Both the position numbers and the translations under genes were made by a program. From Pomphorhynchus laevis (lineage: Eukaryota > Acanthocephala > Palaeacanthocephala > Echinorhynchida > Pomphorhynchidae): DNA of 64,000 nucleotides. A model generated the notes under the pieces. The model was not told where the DNA came from and ran no database searches. It saw nothing but the letters and a program-made list of their open reading frames with translations. This document shows, piece by piece, positions 53,880 to 64,000 of this stretch. The stretch covers positions 1-64,000 of the forward strand of contig WNNJ02002970.1 of assembly GCA_012934845.2 (NCBI GenBank), given 5' to 3'. Numbering within the stretch: the first letter of the stretch is position 1; each line of letters opens with the position of its first letter.

Positions 53880-55985
53880 AAAACATACAGTCGAGGTTAC
53901 CCGCAAGTAGACCCAAAAAAGATAGTTTAATAATAATGCAGCGTTTTTATTTTCCCGTTAACGCCTGTCGGCTTCGGGTAACACAAAAGCCCTTAAACAG
54001 AAACAGTAGCATAGTAACAGAAACAGTAGCATAGTAATCAAAATAATCAAGCAAAATAAATAAAGTGAGGTAGCCAGCATTGCGTATAAAAACTGTAATG
54101 TTAGTACAATGAAATGCATAAGCTAATCACAAGTACAACTGACCCTTGTCAATAAGTTTTAATAGCAAAGAGGATAAGTATGGACACTTAAAAACATGTA
54201 GCAGAGAAGAGCAAGATAATGAGCAAAATCGACAATAACAGCTGGAAGTGCGAGAGTGGAAAAGAAGCCGAATAATGCAAAATTTTGAATGATAGCCATC
54301 TAATGATAGACGCCAGATAAGCGGACGTTTGTGATAGTTTGGGTTCCTTCAAGTTGATTGTGTGTAAACAGGGGAATATAATATATCAGGATCTAATCTA
54401 CTGACTTTGGAATCAAAGAGATATCGGTTTTCTAAATAAGCATATGTCGAGTCAAGATGTAAATCATTTAATATTTTTACTGACAAGGGTGTTGATCTAC
54501 TAAGGACGGCCACAGCCGTAGAGGAAGCTTTGGGCGAGACCCCTACCACTCGCTTTAGGAATCGCCAGAAACATTTGTCAATTATCTGAAAATCCGTTGG
54601 TAACAAATCGGTCCAGAAACATTTAATTCCATAACTCAAAATAGGTAGCAGCATTATGTTAAAGTAACTAACCGCACCCTCAAACGAAAGTAATCCAAGT
54701 TTAGAAGCAGCATTCGTAGATTTCAATACTTTTGCAGATTGTTTCAATAGATGCGCTTTGAATGACCATCGCGAGCTAAGCAAAAATCCAAGATACTTAT
54801 ATGTTGGCACGAACTCTAAAATATTGCCCTTGATATACAGCACGTCATCACGACGACAAGGTCCACCTTTTCTGAATTTAATAATTTTGGATTTTTCTGT
54901 ATTAATAATGAGTCCATTAGTTTCGAAATAATTCAACAGAGCTGAAATCGCCAATTGAGCGTTATCCTTATTTAATGTTATCAAGACTAAATCATCCGCA
55001 TACAATATAGTTGTAACATCTGATACTGATGAACGAATAAAATTTGGAAGGTCCAACAAAAAAAGAGAATAATAACGGGCTAAGCGGATCTCCCTGTTGT
55101 ACTCCACGACTGGTGGTAAATACTTCGGAGTAATTCACGCCGTCAAAAATTCGTAATGAACTAGGCGCTAGGATCCTTTCGAGAAGTAATAGAAAATCAC
55201 CATGAACATTCACTTCTTTATGAAGATTTGACAAAAGCAACGCTCTATCTATAGAATCAAAGGCCTTAGCAAAATTGATAAACACAGCGTACAAGGAGGA
55301 GTGCTAGCGTAAAGTATCCAGAACCTTTGACCTTAGAATTTGAAGAGCACTCAGTGTCGAATAACCTCTACGGAACCCATGTTGTTCAGATGGTAACAAA
55401 TCACTGCGAAACCGAAGCAAACGCAACGCCATTAAATTCGATAAAACTTTATATGCATGATTAAGTAGCGCTATTCCCCTGTACGAGTCTTTACACGAAG
55501 GGTCCCCTGAACCCTTGTAGATTACTTTGATTATGCCATCACGCCAACCAAGTGGGATAGGGTGGCCTCTAAGTATAGCATTGAAGAAAAATAGCCAATA
55601 GTCCGAAACTAAGCCGAAGGTCTGTCTCATGTGTTTCACACACAATTGGTCTATTCCCGCTGCTTTACATGAGGACATCTTGAATAGACATAACTCAATT
55701 TCGTCTAAGTCAAAACTAAGATTAAGATGATTTTGGTCAATTAGATGGCAATAAAGAACACAATCCTTAGAATTAAAAGACGAAAGATTAGTTGAAGCTA
55801 GAATATTCACAAAATGTTGACGCCATTTAATAATAATGAAGAGTGGTCCCGCTTCATCATCGGGTGCCCCTACGTCTTTCGACAACGCGATCTTGTGGCT
55901 TTGACGTGTGCTTACAGAGAAGTCAATAGAGAGTGCATGCTCGAGGTTTGAACCCCGTACATAGAGTTTGCAATGCACACGCCTC
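53880..55985 (-). mobile_element. APE-type LINE, RT and C-terminus (PIGO-intron family)
   Basis: The minus strand encodes KAAGIDQLCVKHMRQTFG, KVIYKGSGDPSCKDSYRGIA, LPSEQHGFRRGYSTLSAL, FINFAKAFDSIDR (motif A), RGVQQGDPLSPLLF (motif B), TTILYADDLVLIT (motif C), YKYLGFLLSSRWSF, RFLKRVVGVSPKASSTAVAV, and near 54230 the C-terminal CRFC...LLHVFKC knuckle. RT catalytic motifs are intact here, but the reading frame changes at about 55305 and 55050. The endonuclease is missing. It is the same family as 29.8-36.7 kb. Confidence 0.88.
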
Positions 55986-55989
55986 CACC

Positions 55990-57376
55990 ATAAAATTAAT
56001 AATTTTTTTTAAATAACTTTATTGAAAAAGAAATGTAAATTTTACATAAATTAGGTTCCCGTAAACGGGCCTATAAATGAGATTTATTGTCAGGAAAGAT
56101 TGGATGTCTTCTACTTGATCGCGGCATTCGCAGACATAGTGAAGAAGACATAATTAGTCTTCGAGCACAGCGCAAAACTCGCTGTGGTGGGTTGTCATAA
56201 GATTAATAGGTTTGGAACAGCTGGAACGTGGCGAGCGTAAGCATGCGGAAACTGATCGTGCGATTTCAAAACTGATGTCTCGTTTCATCTTTATGGCTAG
56301 ATCAGGATAAGAACGCGTTGACCGATGCGTCAGTTTTGAAGCCGTGGTTTTGATTAATCTTTCCGCTTCTATGCCCATTCCTCCCGAAGTGGAGAAAATA
56401 AGAGGTATGAAAGACCCTCGTTCAACTAGCGCAATCCGTTCACTGTATTTGGCTTTCTTGCGACTCTCGTTGTATTCGAAAACAGACTCAGGCTTCCTTG
56501 ATATGTTCGATTGAGCAGGTGCAGCAAATACATTAACATCAAAAAATGTTCGCTCAAATCGACTACCGTGCAGCCCGGAACAAACTATGTCAAGACGCGC
56601 GCTTGGATCACGGGTTGTTGTTCGTTCGAAAGTAATATTTTCAGGAACCTCGGTTAGCTGAGGTTCGCAAGCTACGCCGTGAGATATGCGGCTAAGATAG
56701 TGTGAGATAATGTCGCGGACTGCGTTATGCCGGATCGAAGGCAAAGCACCTCGTCTACATGATAAGGAATGAGCCTACACTGACTCGAGTGCCGCAAATG
56801 CAGTTGCTAACTCCAATCTTAGGATCGGTATGTCCATACCTTGCGTTCAAAGCATCCCTGAATTCGTTAGAAGAAAGATAAAAATTTTCATGCTTGAGCG
56901 GAAGCGCACTTAACCACGAAGAAGCTCCACTGCGAGCAGCATGCGCGATCAGATTACTGGTTGCGGGTATCGCTAAGATCGGAATTTTAGAGAGGCGTTC
57001 TTGGTGCGATAGTGATCGTAGTGTCTTGATTTCGCTAAGCATAGTTTTCTGCCTCTATCTTAGGCTATCGCCACCTGAACAAGAATTATAGGTTGAAATT
57101 AGCATGTTTGAGGATTTGCGTTCAAGTGTGGCTGTGGTTGCAGGGTTCGCGATACCAATACCTCCAAATTTTAAAGGAGAGCACAATATTGACTTCCAGT
57201 CTTCATCGAGGTCCCAGGACACGAAGTTTGGGAGAAGCTGTGTGGTTAAGGTGTGTGACAGATCCGACCAGATAGTGGCTGAACAGTCGCAGGTGCGCAT
57301 TATATGTGTCCACTTAAATTGGACGGAGTTGATTAATCCTGCAAAAGCGACATGCGGATCTACCTTGGCAACATAA
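55990..57376 (-). mobile_element. RLE-type LINE C-terminal fragment (copy 1)
   Basis: The minus strand encodes VDPHVAFAGLINSVQFKW, LCSPLKFGGIGIANPA, SGASSWLSALPLKHENFYLS, CICGTR, IRHNAVRDIISHYL, then DPSARLDIVCSG and TFFDVNVFAAPAQSN, with NESRKKAKYSERI and GSFIPLIFSTSGGMG. This has the zinc-knuckle plus RHN...D..K-like nuclease layout of RLE-type LINEs. It is truncated at its 5' end at 57376, where the tail of copy 2 abuts. The 3' tail at 56000-56030 has AATAAAG. Confidence 0.8.
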
Positions 57377-58210
57377 TGATAATAATAATAATAATTTTTT
57401 AGGTATCATTTCAGACACCAGGCGTTTGATTTTGTTAGCGCTACACCTATACGTTGTCGCAGCGAACACACATTTTTGCCATAGGAGGATGGATCGCTCA
57501 CTGATGCGAGAGTTGCTAGTCTCTTGATGAAAGCACTTGCCTCATTTGCAAGTCCGCCTGAGGTGGAAATTACGAGCGGAATAAAGGTTCCTTTTTCGAT
57601 TTCAATAATTCGCTCAATATATTTATTCTTTTTTCTGTTTTCATTGTACTCAAATGATTGTGAGGGACTTCGACTTATGTAAGACTGGGCAAATGGGTTA
57701 AATATTGTGCCATCCAAAAATGTCCGCTCAGTCTGTGAGTGCGTTAGTCCAGTGCAAGATAAATCGGATCTTGATCGGGGATATCGTGTTGTCGTTTGGT
57801 TTGAAAACTCGAATGTATCTGGAACAGTTGAGAGCATCGGTTCTGATTCTACATTCCGTAATACTTTACTGGTTTCGTCAATCAAAATATCTCGGATTAT
57901 ATTATGTCGTACTATGGTCCGTCCTTTCCATTTGCACGACAGTAAGTGAGCTGTCGATTTAACTTCTCTGCATACGCATGATGTTGATGTACAGCGCAAG
58001 TCCCATCCATATCTACATGCCATTCCCGCTTGTATTTTAAAATTATTTAAATAAAATCGTCTGTTATCGCTTACTCGGGCAGAGAGCCAAGAGGAAGACC
58101 CTTTAATAGAGGCGTGCTCTACAACGGTTTTCGATTTTTGATCTAATTCTGACATTATGTTGGTTAATTCACCCTGTTCTAAATCAGATTTTTCTGTTGT
58201 TATCATCCGA
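57377..58210 (-). mobile_element. RLE-type LINE C-terminal fragment (copy 2)
   Basis: An open frame of 266 codons encodes KGSSSWLSARVSDNRRFYL, CTSTSCVCREV...HLLSC (knuckle), IVRHNIIRDILIDE, RSRSDLSCTG, RTFLDGTIFNPFAQSYIS, NENRKKNKYIERIIEIEKG and FIPLVISTSGGLANE. It is homologous to copy 1 but clearly diverged. Its 3' end carries an (ATT)n tail at 57379-57400, directly against the start of copy 1. The RT is absent. Confidence 0.8.
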
Positions 58211-58244
58211 GCCAGGATAGTGATAAAAACAATTTGTTTTCGTT

Positions 58245-58640
58245 AATTTATGTATTTTACTATTTGCTGTTTGATGATATTTTTATAGTAACCATAGTTT
58301 AAAATATGCATCTATTAAATTATTTAAATGATTTTGAAGAAAGCCAATATCATTCACATATTGTTGCAATTCTTAAAATTTCATTATTTAATGTATTATA
58401 TTTTATATTATATGGTATACATGAATGCTCATGCAAAAATATGTTTCTTGTAAATTTAAATATGTCATCTTTACGATATAAATTAAAAGTAGTTTTAATT
58501 GATGTTAATTTAATGTTCATATCTAGATATACACCTTCTTTATCATTAATATTGGTTTTGTTAAGAATAAGGCTATCTGGATAAATTTTTCACTTATTAA
58601 ATAAAAATTATTAGAGTTAAATACACAAATATTATCAATA
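58245..58640 (-). mobile_element. PLE RT C-terminal fragment
   Basis: The minus strand carries the blocks YLDMNIKLTSIKTTFNLYRK, FKFTRNIFLHEHSC and the lysine-rich tail (YYKNIIKQQIVKY-like). It matches 2199-2684 on the minus strand. Confidence 0.8.
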
Positions 58641-58849
58641 TTTCATATCTTTATATTAATATAATCAGAATAATCTCAATTATTTATAAAATTATATTTT
58701 TACAAATATAGTTTTGTTCGTTACTTAAAACCAATTTCTGATCTTATTTGATCATAATTTCGAATATTCTATCTAATTTATGAATTGGTTTGTTTTGCGA
58801 TAAACAATTTTAAGTTATTAGGTGTAATATTACTATCAATAAAATAAAA

Positions 58850-59125
58850 TATTTTATTGTATTATATTTTATATTATATGATATGCATGTCGTCTTTACT
58901 ACATTTGTCATCTAAACGATATAAATTAAAAGTAGTTTTAATTTAATGTTCATATCTAGATATATACCTTCTTTATCATTAATATTGGTTTTATTAAAAA
59001 TAAGATAATTATTAATCAGTTTGGCAATATTTGATACTCCCAAACTGGGAATATAAGAATAAGTCCACCTGGATAAATATGTTCGCTTATTGAATAAAAT
59101 TGTTAGCAAACAATTATCAACAAAG
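58850..59125 (-). mobile_element. PLE RT fragment, rearranged
   Basis: The minus strand has NKTNINDKEGIYLDMNIKL and LYRLDDKC-like remnants of the same RT tail, with a 45-bp unrelated insert near 59010-59050 that splits the SEHIYP...NKTN block. Confidence 0.75.
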
Positions 59126-59329
59126 ATATTGCACTAATATCAGATAAAATAAAAATGATCAAGTTCGTTTAATTAAAGATTTGGTATTATCAAATATTTG
59201 ACTTTGTGGTTTTAACTTATGCAGAAATCACTTCATTATTTATTTTTAATATTTTCAGTTTGTAACTCCGGTAACTTCGGTTTGCCGCTGTTTGATATCC
59301 CAAACAGCGGCAAACCATAAACTATATTA

Positions 59330-59580
59330 TGTAGTGTCATAGTTTCTCTTGATCTCTCATCTGCTTTTGATATCGTCGATCACTCGATTCTTCTCCATCG
59401 TCTTTGTCATGATTATGGCTTCTCTTTACCTAGTGTAGCTTGGTTCTCATTCTTATGTGTATTTCTCTTGATCTCTCATCTGCTTTTGAAATCGTCGATC
59501 ACAAGATTCTTCAACATAGTCTTTGTTATTAGTATGACTTTTCTTTACCCACTGTAGCTTGGTTCTCATTATTATGCGTA
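59330..59580 (+). repeat. Tandem duplication of an L2-like RT motif A segment
   Basis: TTTCTCTTGATCTCTCATCT at about 59342 and again at about 59463 starts two copies of about 118 bp encoding LDLSSAFDIVDHSILLHRL (RT motif A). A third copy, in its LINE context, is at 60250-60370. Confidence 0.85.
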
Positions 59581-61435
59581 CTAAACGTACTCTCTTTTGG
59601 CGAAATCAACTCGAGTCCTCTTCCAAATCTAAATCTCACTGGAAAATCTTAAACTCAATTCATTCAAGATCACCTACCCCTTGAAACATAAATCCTAATG
59701 AATTTTCTTCTTATCTATAATCTAAGCTATCTAATTTTCTTTCTCTTCTACCCATATGCCCCTTGTACCCACTATTCTCTTTAAATACTTATCTCCCAGA
59801 GCTATTCCACCTTCGTCCCGTTTCGTCTGATGAAGTTTCTTCGTTTAATGCTGTCATTACCTAATAAAACCTCTCCTTCTGATCCAATTCCCACTCACTT
59901 GCTTAAAAATATCTGCTCATCTATCTTACCCTTTCTAATTACATTGTTCAACTCGTCCATCCGTAGCCGTACATTTACTTCAATCTGGAAATGTGCCAAT
60001 GTTTGTCCTCTCCTCAAAAAGCAATATCTCAACTCCTCACTACCATCTTCGTACCGTCCTATTTTACTTCTCCCAACCCCCTCCAAACTCCTTGAGCGTC
60101 TTGTTCTCAGACAAATAAATGCATATATTTTCCTCCAACTTGTTTCCTCTCTTCAGAGCTGCATTTCGCTCTAATCATTCTACTGAAATTACATGTCTTA
60201 AATTTACAACGACTTAATCATATCGCGCTATCAAAAATTATGTAGTGTCATAGTTTCTCTTGATCTATCATCTGCTTTTGACATCGTCGATCACTCGATT
60301 CTTAGCCATCGTCTTCGTCATGATTATGGCTTCTCTTTACCCAATGTAGCTTAGTTTTCTTCATATCTAGCGAACCGCGCATTTCGTGTCTGTTCTAACT
60401 CTATCCTTCCATCCCGTCCGGTGTTCCACAAGGCTCCGTATTAGGCCCTTTGCTTTTCTATCTTCTCGGTGATTTGTCTTCTATTTTTCATACATTTAAC
60501 TTCCACGTTATGCAAATTGCTGATGGCATTCTCATATATGCTCACGCACCTGCTTATCGTATTCATGATCTTAGTGTTTCCGCTTCCAACAGTCTTGCCT
60601 CAATTTTCAACCATCTTTCTTCTCTTCGTCTTAGTATGAATCCATATAAATACAACATAATGTGAATCCTTCATCGACGCACTGGCTTAGAACCTTTCTC
60701 CGTATCATTAAATTCTACAATTTTGTCCATCGTTGACAATCTAGTTTTCCTAGGCTTCCATTTCGACAACCGACTTTCACTTAAGCCTTTAGTTAGAGAT
60801 AAAGTACGCTCATCTACCTTGATTCTCTGCAACCTCTGTCAGATTCGTAGATTGATCGATTTCCCTTGTATGACTCTCATATATTATCTCATTTTCTCAA
60901 GACTTGATTACTGTCTTAGTCTATTTTTCAACTCATCTAAATTCACTCTTCTAATACAACGCGTTGTAAACGCAGCCGTCCGAATTCGCATCCGTTTTCG
61001 TCGTTTGATCATACATCCCATCATCTTGCTTATCTCGATTTGCCTACCATTTATTCTCGTGTTCAAATTCGTCTTCTCATTGCTTTCAGTATTGTAACTT
61101 TTCATACCCCTTCATTTCTCAACCTTCCATTTCTCGACAATTCTCGTCCTGATTACTGTTCTTTGCGTTTCCGTTATTCCCTTCTTTTACATGTGCACAA
61201 CTACTCTACATCTTTTAGCTTCAGCTCCTTCCTTGTGGCTGCTCCTCTCTCGTAGAATTATCTGCCCATTCATATACGCCAATCAACCTCAATGACGTGT
61301 AAACGCCAAATCCGATCACATTTAAATAATTTAACTAATTTATATGTATGACTTTTGCTGTTTTTCTTAGTTAATGGACTTATAAGCGTGCAGTTGGCAC
61401 ACATTTGCCACTTTAAATAAATTATTATTGTTGTT
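59581..61435 (+). mobile_element. L2-like LINE ORF2, RT and 3' tail
   Basis: The plus strand encodes PNKTSPSDPIPTHLLKNICS, a YRPI-type block (SSYRPILLLPTPSKLLERLV), LDLSSAFDIVDHSIL (motif A), SGVPQGSVLGPLLFYLL (motif B), then MQIADGILIYAHA (motif C position; Y.DD changed to IADG), LVFLGFHFDNRLSL, SRLDYCLSLFFNSSKF, QRVVNAAVRIRIRFRR and FLNLPFLDNSRPD. The tail reads GCCACTTTAAATAAATTATT then TTGTTG repeats. The wording fits L2/CR1-type LINEs. It has several frame breaks. Confidence 0.85.
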
Positions 61436-61554
61436 GTTGCTATCTCAGTATGTGTTCTTCATATTTAGATCGTTTCCCATATTCGTAATATTCGAGACAT
61501 GACTGATCATGTGCTAGGTTTTATCAGCTGTTTACAATAAATCAATTTTACTTG

Positions 61555-62000
61555 TCACCATAATTTCAGTAAATGGTGCGCTTCCTTCAGGTGCGCCAAA
61601 GATTGTGATATCTTCACATGTTATATGTACGTTCGCATCGTTAAATATGTTAACCGCATTTAGTTTTTGCTCAAAGTAGATTAACATCTTACACTTATCT
61701 GGATCAACAATGTAACCATATTGTTGATCAATTTTTACTAAGAAATCCCATACATATCTGGGGCTTTCTACTAGGCCAACAAAATTGGCCTTATCCCCAT
61801 ACTCCCTTTGCGTCGAGTGAGGGTATCCGCTATTATATTCGTCTTGTAAAGGGTATTGATAGCGCTGCGAAAGCAGCCATGGATAACGGATCGCTCTTGG
61901 TTAATCTTTCTGCAGCATGTAGCAGGCCATATCCAAGTGACATCAATTCATTACCGCCATATGTATTATGTAATACTTGTCACATTCAGGACATACATGT
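61555..62000 (-). mobile_element. RLE-type LINE RT fragment
   Basis: The minus strand gives KSDPLSMAAFAALSIPF (motif B region), then YGYIVDPDKCKMLIYFEQKL and VHITCEDITIFGAPEGS. The blocks resemble the GPKYGYFP..SK and T..G...LGA.IG region after RT motif C in RLE-type elements. Motif C itself is missing. Confidence 0.6.
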
Positions 62001-62129
62001 TTGTAAGAGCTAGATTTCTACATACTTTATTAAAACGCGTTGCTTTTTTATTGGTTATTTCCTTCAAAGATGTAATCAGTTATCTAAATAAAATCTTATT
62101 ACAAGCATTTACCGATCTTTATCATCATA

Positions 62130-63420
62130 ACCATGATTATGATGATTGCCCATCAGGAGTTCCCGAGCACCTCCAAATCCGTCGCTCCACTTTCTTCTCG
62201 GGTATGTCAGCTTTTGACAGCTGATCAGAGAAGAGAGGTGGCCGTCACAATGCTTAAAGCCTCCCCATCCGATGTAGCAGGCATCAATATTAGTAAGCGT
62301 GTTTTTATTCCTAAGAACAACTCCTGCTCATGCCCTAAAGATCTGAGACCCATTTCGATTCAAAATGCCCTAGTGTCGATTTACGAAAAAGCGCTTGCGC
62401 GTAAAATCCGCGACCATTTAAGTAGGTGTAATTTGATTTCTCCAGGTTTTCATTGGTTCGTCAAAAGTCGCTCGGTCTATTTAGCAGTTTGTGAGATGGA
62501 GCAGTTTTGTTGGGATAATAGCCATCGTCTTGTAGTGACTGTTTTTTTACTTTTCTGTGCATTTGACCGCATCTCCATTCCCTTTGTGATCTCTACTCTC
62601 AAGTCCCTCAGGTTGCCTGCGAGAATTGTGAACAAAATAGAGATTCTACTGTACACCAAGCGATTTTACTATGAAGACGACCCTGATGCGCGTCAGATCT
62701 ACCCTATTACGGGTGTGCCCCAAGGTTCCCCTCTTTCTCCTATCTTATATCTTACTGATTCCATTAACTTACTTTAAATATTTAAATGCGAACTTCGTCT
62801 TGTGGTACGCTGATGACACCACAGCCATGATCACTGGACACAGGTGTAAAGACGTATTCTCTGACATAAGCCGTTTCTTTTTAAGATTAAAAGACCAGTT
62901 GCCCATATCCAATCTTATTTTAAACTCCACTAAATCGCAGGTGGTCGTCTTTCATAGCACCCCTGCTAAAAAGCAAAAACTTAAGGGATTAGCACTCTCT
63001 GAGCTCTCCTCCATATTTGCCTCTGAACCCATCCCCACCTTTACAAGTCGAGTAAAATACCTGAGGTTCACCGTTACGGTGAACTGGTCGGCAAAAGCTG
63101 ACTGGATAGACTCAAACGTGTCTTGAAGAAAGCTAGGTGGGCCTTGAAACGGGATCAGCATCGATCATTGAAAAAGAAAACCCAGGTGCGCCTTTGGGGC
63201 ACTTGGGCTATCTCGGGATTAGTCTTCTTTTCGAGAGGACGTCCCCCAGAGCAAAGGCTAAGGTTTCTTAAGCTCCTCGTCTCTCGTTTACCCAGCATAG
63301 TCCGCGCCGATTGGATTCTTCGGGGGGGGGGTAAAAGACCGGGTTGTTCAGTCGGAAGGAGGCGTGTTGGATAGGTTGGGGGCTCAGATCCCCCTGCACC
63401 TGAGGCTATAGAAGAGAAAA
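62130..63420 (+). mobile_element. APE-type LINE, RT and 3' end
   Basis: The plus strand encodes CPKDLRPISIQNALVSIYEK, FLLFCAFDRISIPFVIST (motif A), PITGVPQGSPLSPILY (motif B), FVLWYADDTTAMI (motif C), VKYLRFTVTVNWSAKADWI, KKARWALKRDQHRSLKKKTQ and RVRLWGTWAISGL-type text. The tail has CCCCCTGCACCTGAGGC. Motif C is in a different frame from motif B, and further frame changes follow in the last 300 bp. This is the longest copy of the family also seen at 0.7 and 16.7 kb. Confidence 0.85.
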
Positions 63421-64000
63421 GTAGAATACGGAGAATGGTTGAAGACCGAAGTTGTTCTGCCGTTTTTTCTGACTATGTTGTGACTAGTCTGTTATTTTCT
63501 TGCATGCTACTTATAGGTTATTGGATGTATTTAATAAAATCGTTATTATTAATTAACACAGTCATTTTTTATAGAAATTGATCGGCCATGTGAGTATTGT
63601 AGACTACTAGCGTTTGTTGAAAATGCGTCTGACACATTGTAAGAAACTTTATCCGCTTTAAATACATGCCATATTTATGTGACGAGAATCAAAAATTCAC
63701 TAAAATTCATCAACATTCAATGATTCAATAAATAGTTCCGAATTCACAATGTTACTCACAATTTCTATTATTAACTGCAAATCAATCGTAAATTAATATT
63801 AATCCGAACTGGATTAATTAAGATTAATCGTAATCTTAACTGCAAATTAATCGCAATCTTACGAATTAGCGCATTGAATGTGAACTATCACAATAAAAAA
63901 CAAGAAAAAAGCTACAAGTAGATGAAGTGATAAGAAGTATAAAACTTTGGGAGATTACCGAGGAGGTATGTGAACTATGTCGGAATACGATTTTTAGGAG
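63421..64000. other. Non-coding sequence at the window end
   Basis: No gene is recognised. A short direct repeat (AACTGCAAAT(C/T)AATCG) occurs at 63774 and 63839. Confidence 0.5.

Noticed and set aside
1-64000. tRNA, rRNA, CRISPR or bacterial operon features
   Set aside because: No cloverleaf-like segment with a proper T-loop box, no rRNA similarity, no regularly spaced short repeats and no tightly packed co-directional genes were seen on either strand.

Overview
The window reads as a chromosomal segment of an AT-rich invertebrate animal genome. Genes are sparse, one gene has clear spliced exons with GT-AG introns, and most of the remaining recognisable sequence is decayed retroelement. Two of the five resolved introns are only 44 and 45 nt long and their acceptors end in TTTAG or TTGCAG. 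That fits nematodes, and also flatworms or tunicates. The species cannot be fixed from this sequence.

Only two host genes are convincing, both on the minus strand. NAPRT (9514-11226) is an uninterrupted nicotinate phosphoribosyltransferase, the entry enzyme of the Preiss-Handler route to NAD. PIGO (25991-39574) is GPI ethanolamine phosphate transferase 3, an ER membrane enzyme of GPI-anchor synthesis. Six exons were placed by matching splice sites, reading phase and family motifs. Its extreme 3' exon(s) were not found. The two genes have no evident functional link.

The rest is retroelement debris. (1) Penelope-like elements (PLEs): at least twenty fragments of reverse transcriptase, one GIY-YIG endonuclease piece, and many copies of a terminal repeat that ends in a conserved 28-nt border. 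(2) APE-endonuclease LINEs: a stack of two copies in PIGO intron 3 (29.8-36.7 kb), another at 53.9-56.0 kb, Jockey/CR1-like fragments at 12.5-15.4 kb and 19.2-19.6 kb, L2-like copies at 12.7-13.3 and 59.3-61.4 kb, an RTE-like fragment at 52.5-53.5 kb, and a further family at 0.7-1.0, 15.6-16.9 and 62.1-63.4 kb. (3) LINEs with a restriction-like endonuclease (RLE): a nearly whole copy at 46.5-50.5 kb and pieces at 20.8, 32.2-32.9, 56.0-58.2 and 61.6-62.0 kb. (4) One decayed LTR-type pol fossil near 17-18 kb.

The most interesting structure is in the PLE terminal repeats. They carry a conserved block of roughly 100 nt that folds, by eye, into an outer stem, a small hairpin and an interlocked (pseudoknotted) pair of helices. 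One diverged copy keeps a helix through wobble pairs. Separately, five sites show the hammerhead-ribozyme core order (CTGANGA, short helix, GAAA) in differing states of decay, which is expected for PLEs. Other notable points are a LINE chimera joined inside reverse-transcriptase motif A, a 300-bp-arm palindrome, several long perfect hairpins, a duplicated piece of PIGO exon 4, and a decayed repeated coding unit upstream of PIGO that I could not identify.

No rRNA, tRNA, CRISPR array or bacterial-style operon was seen.
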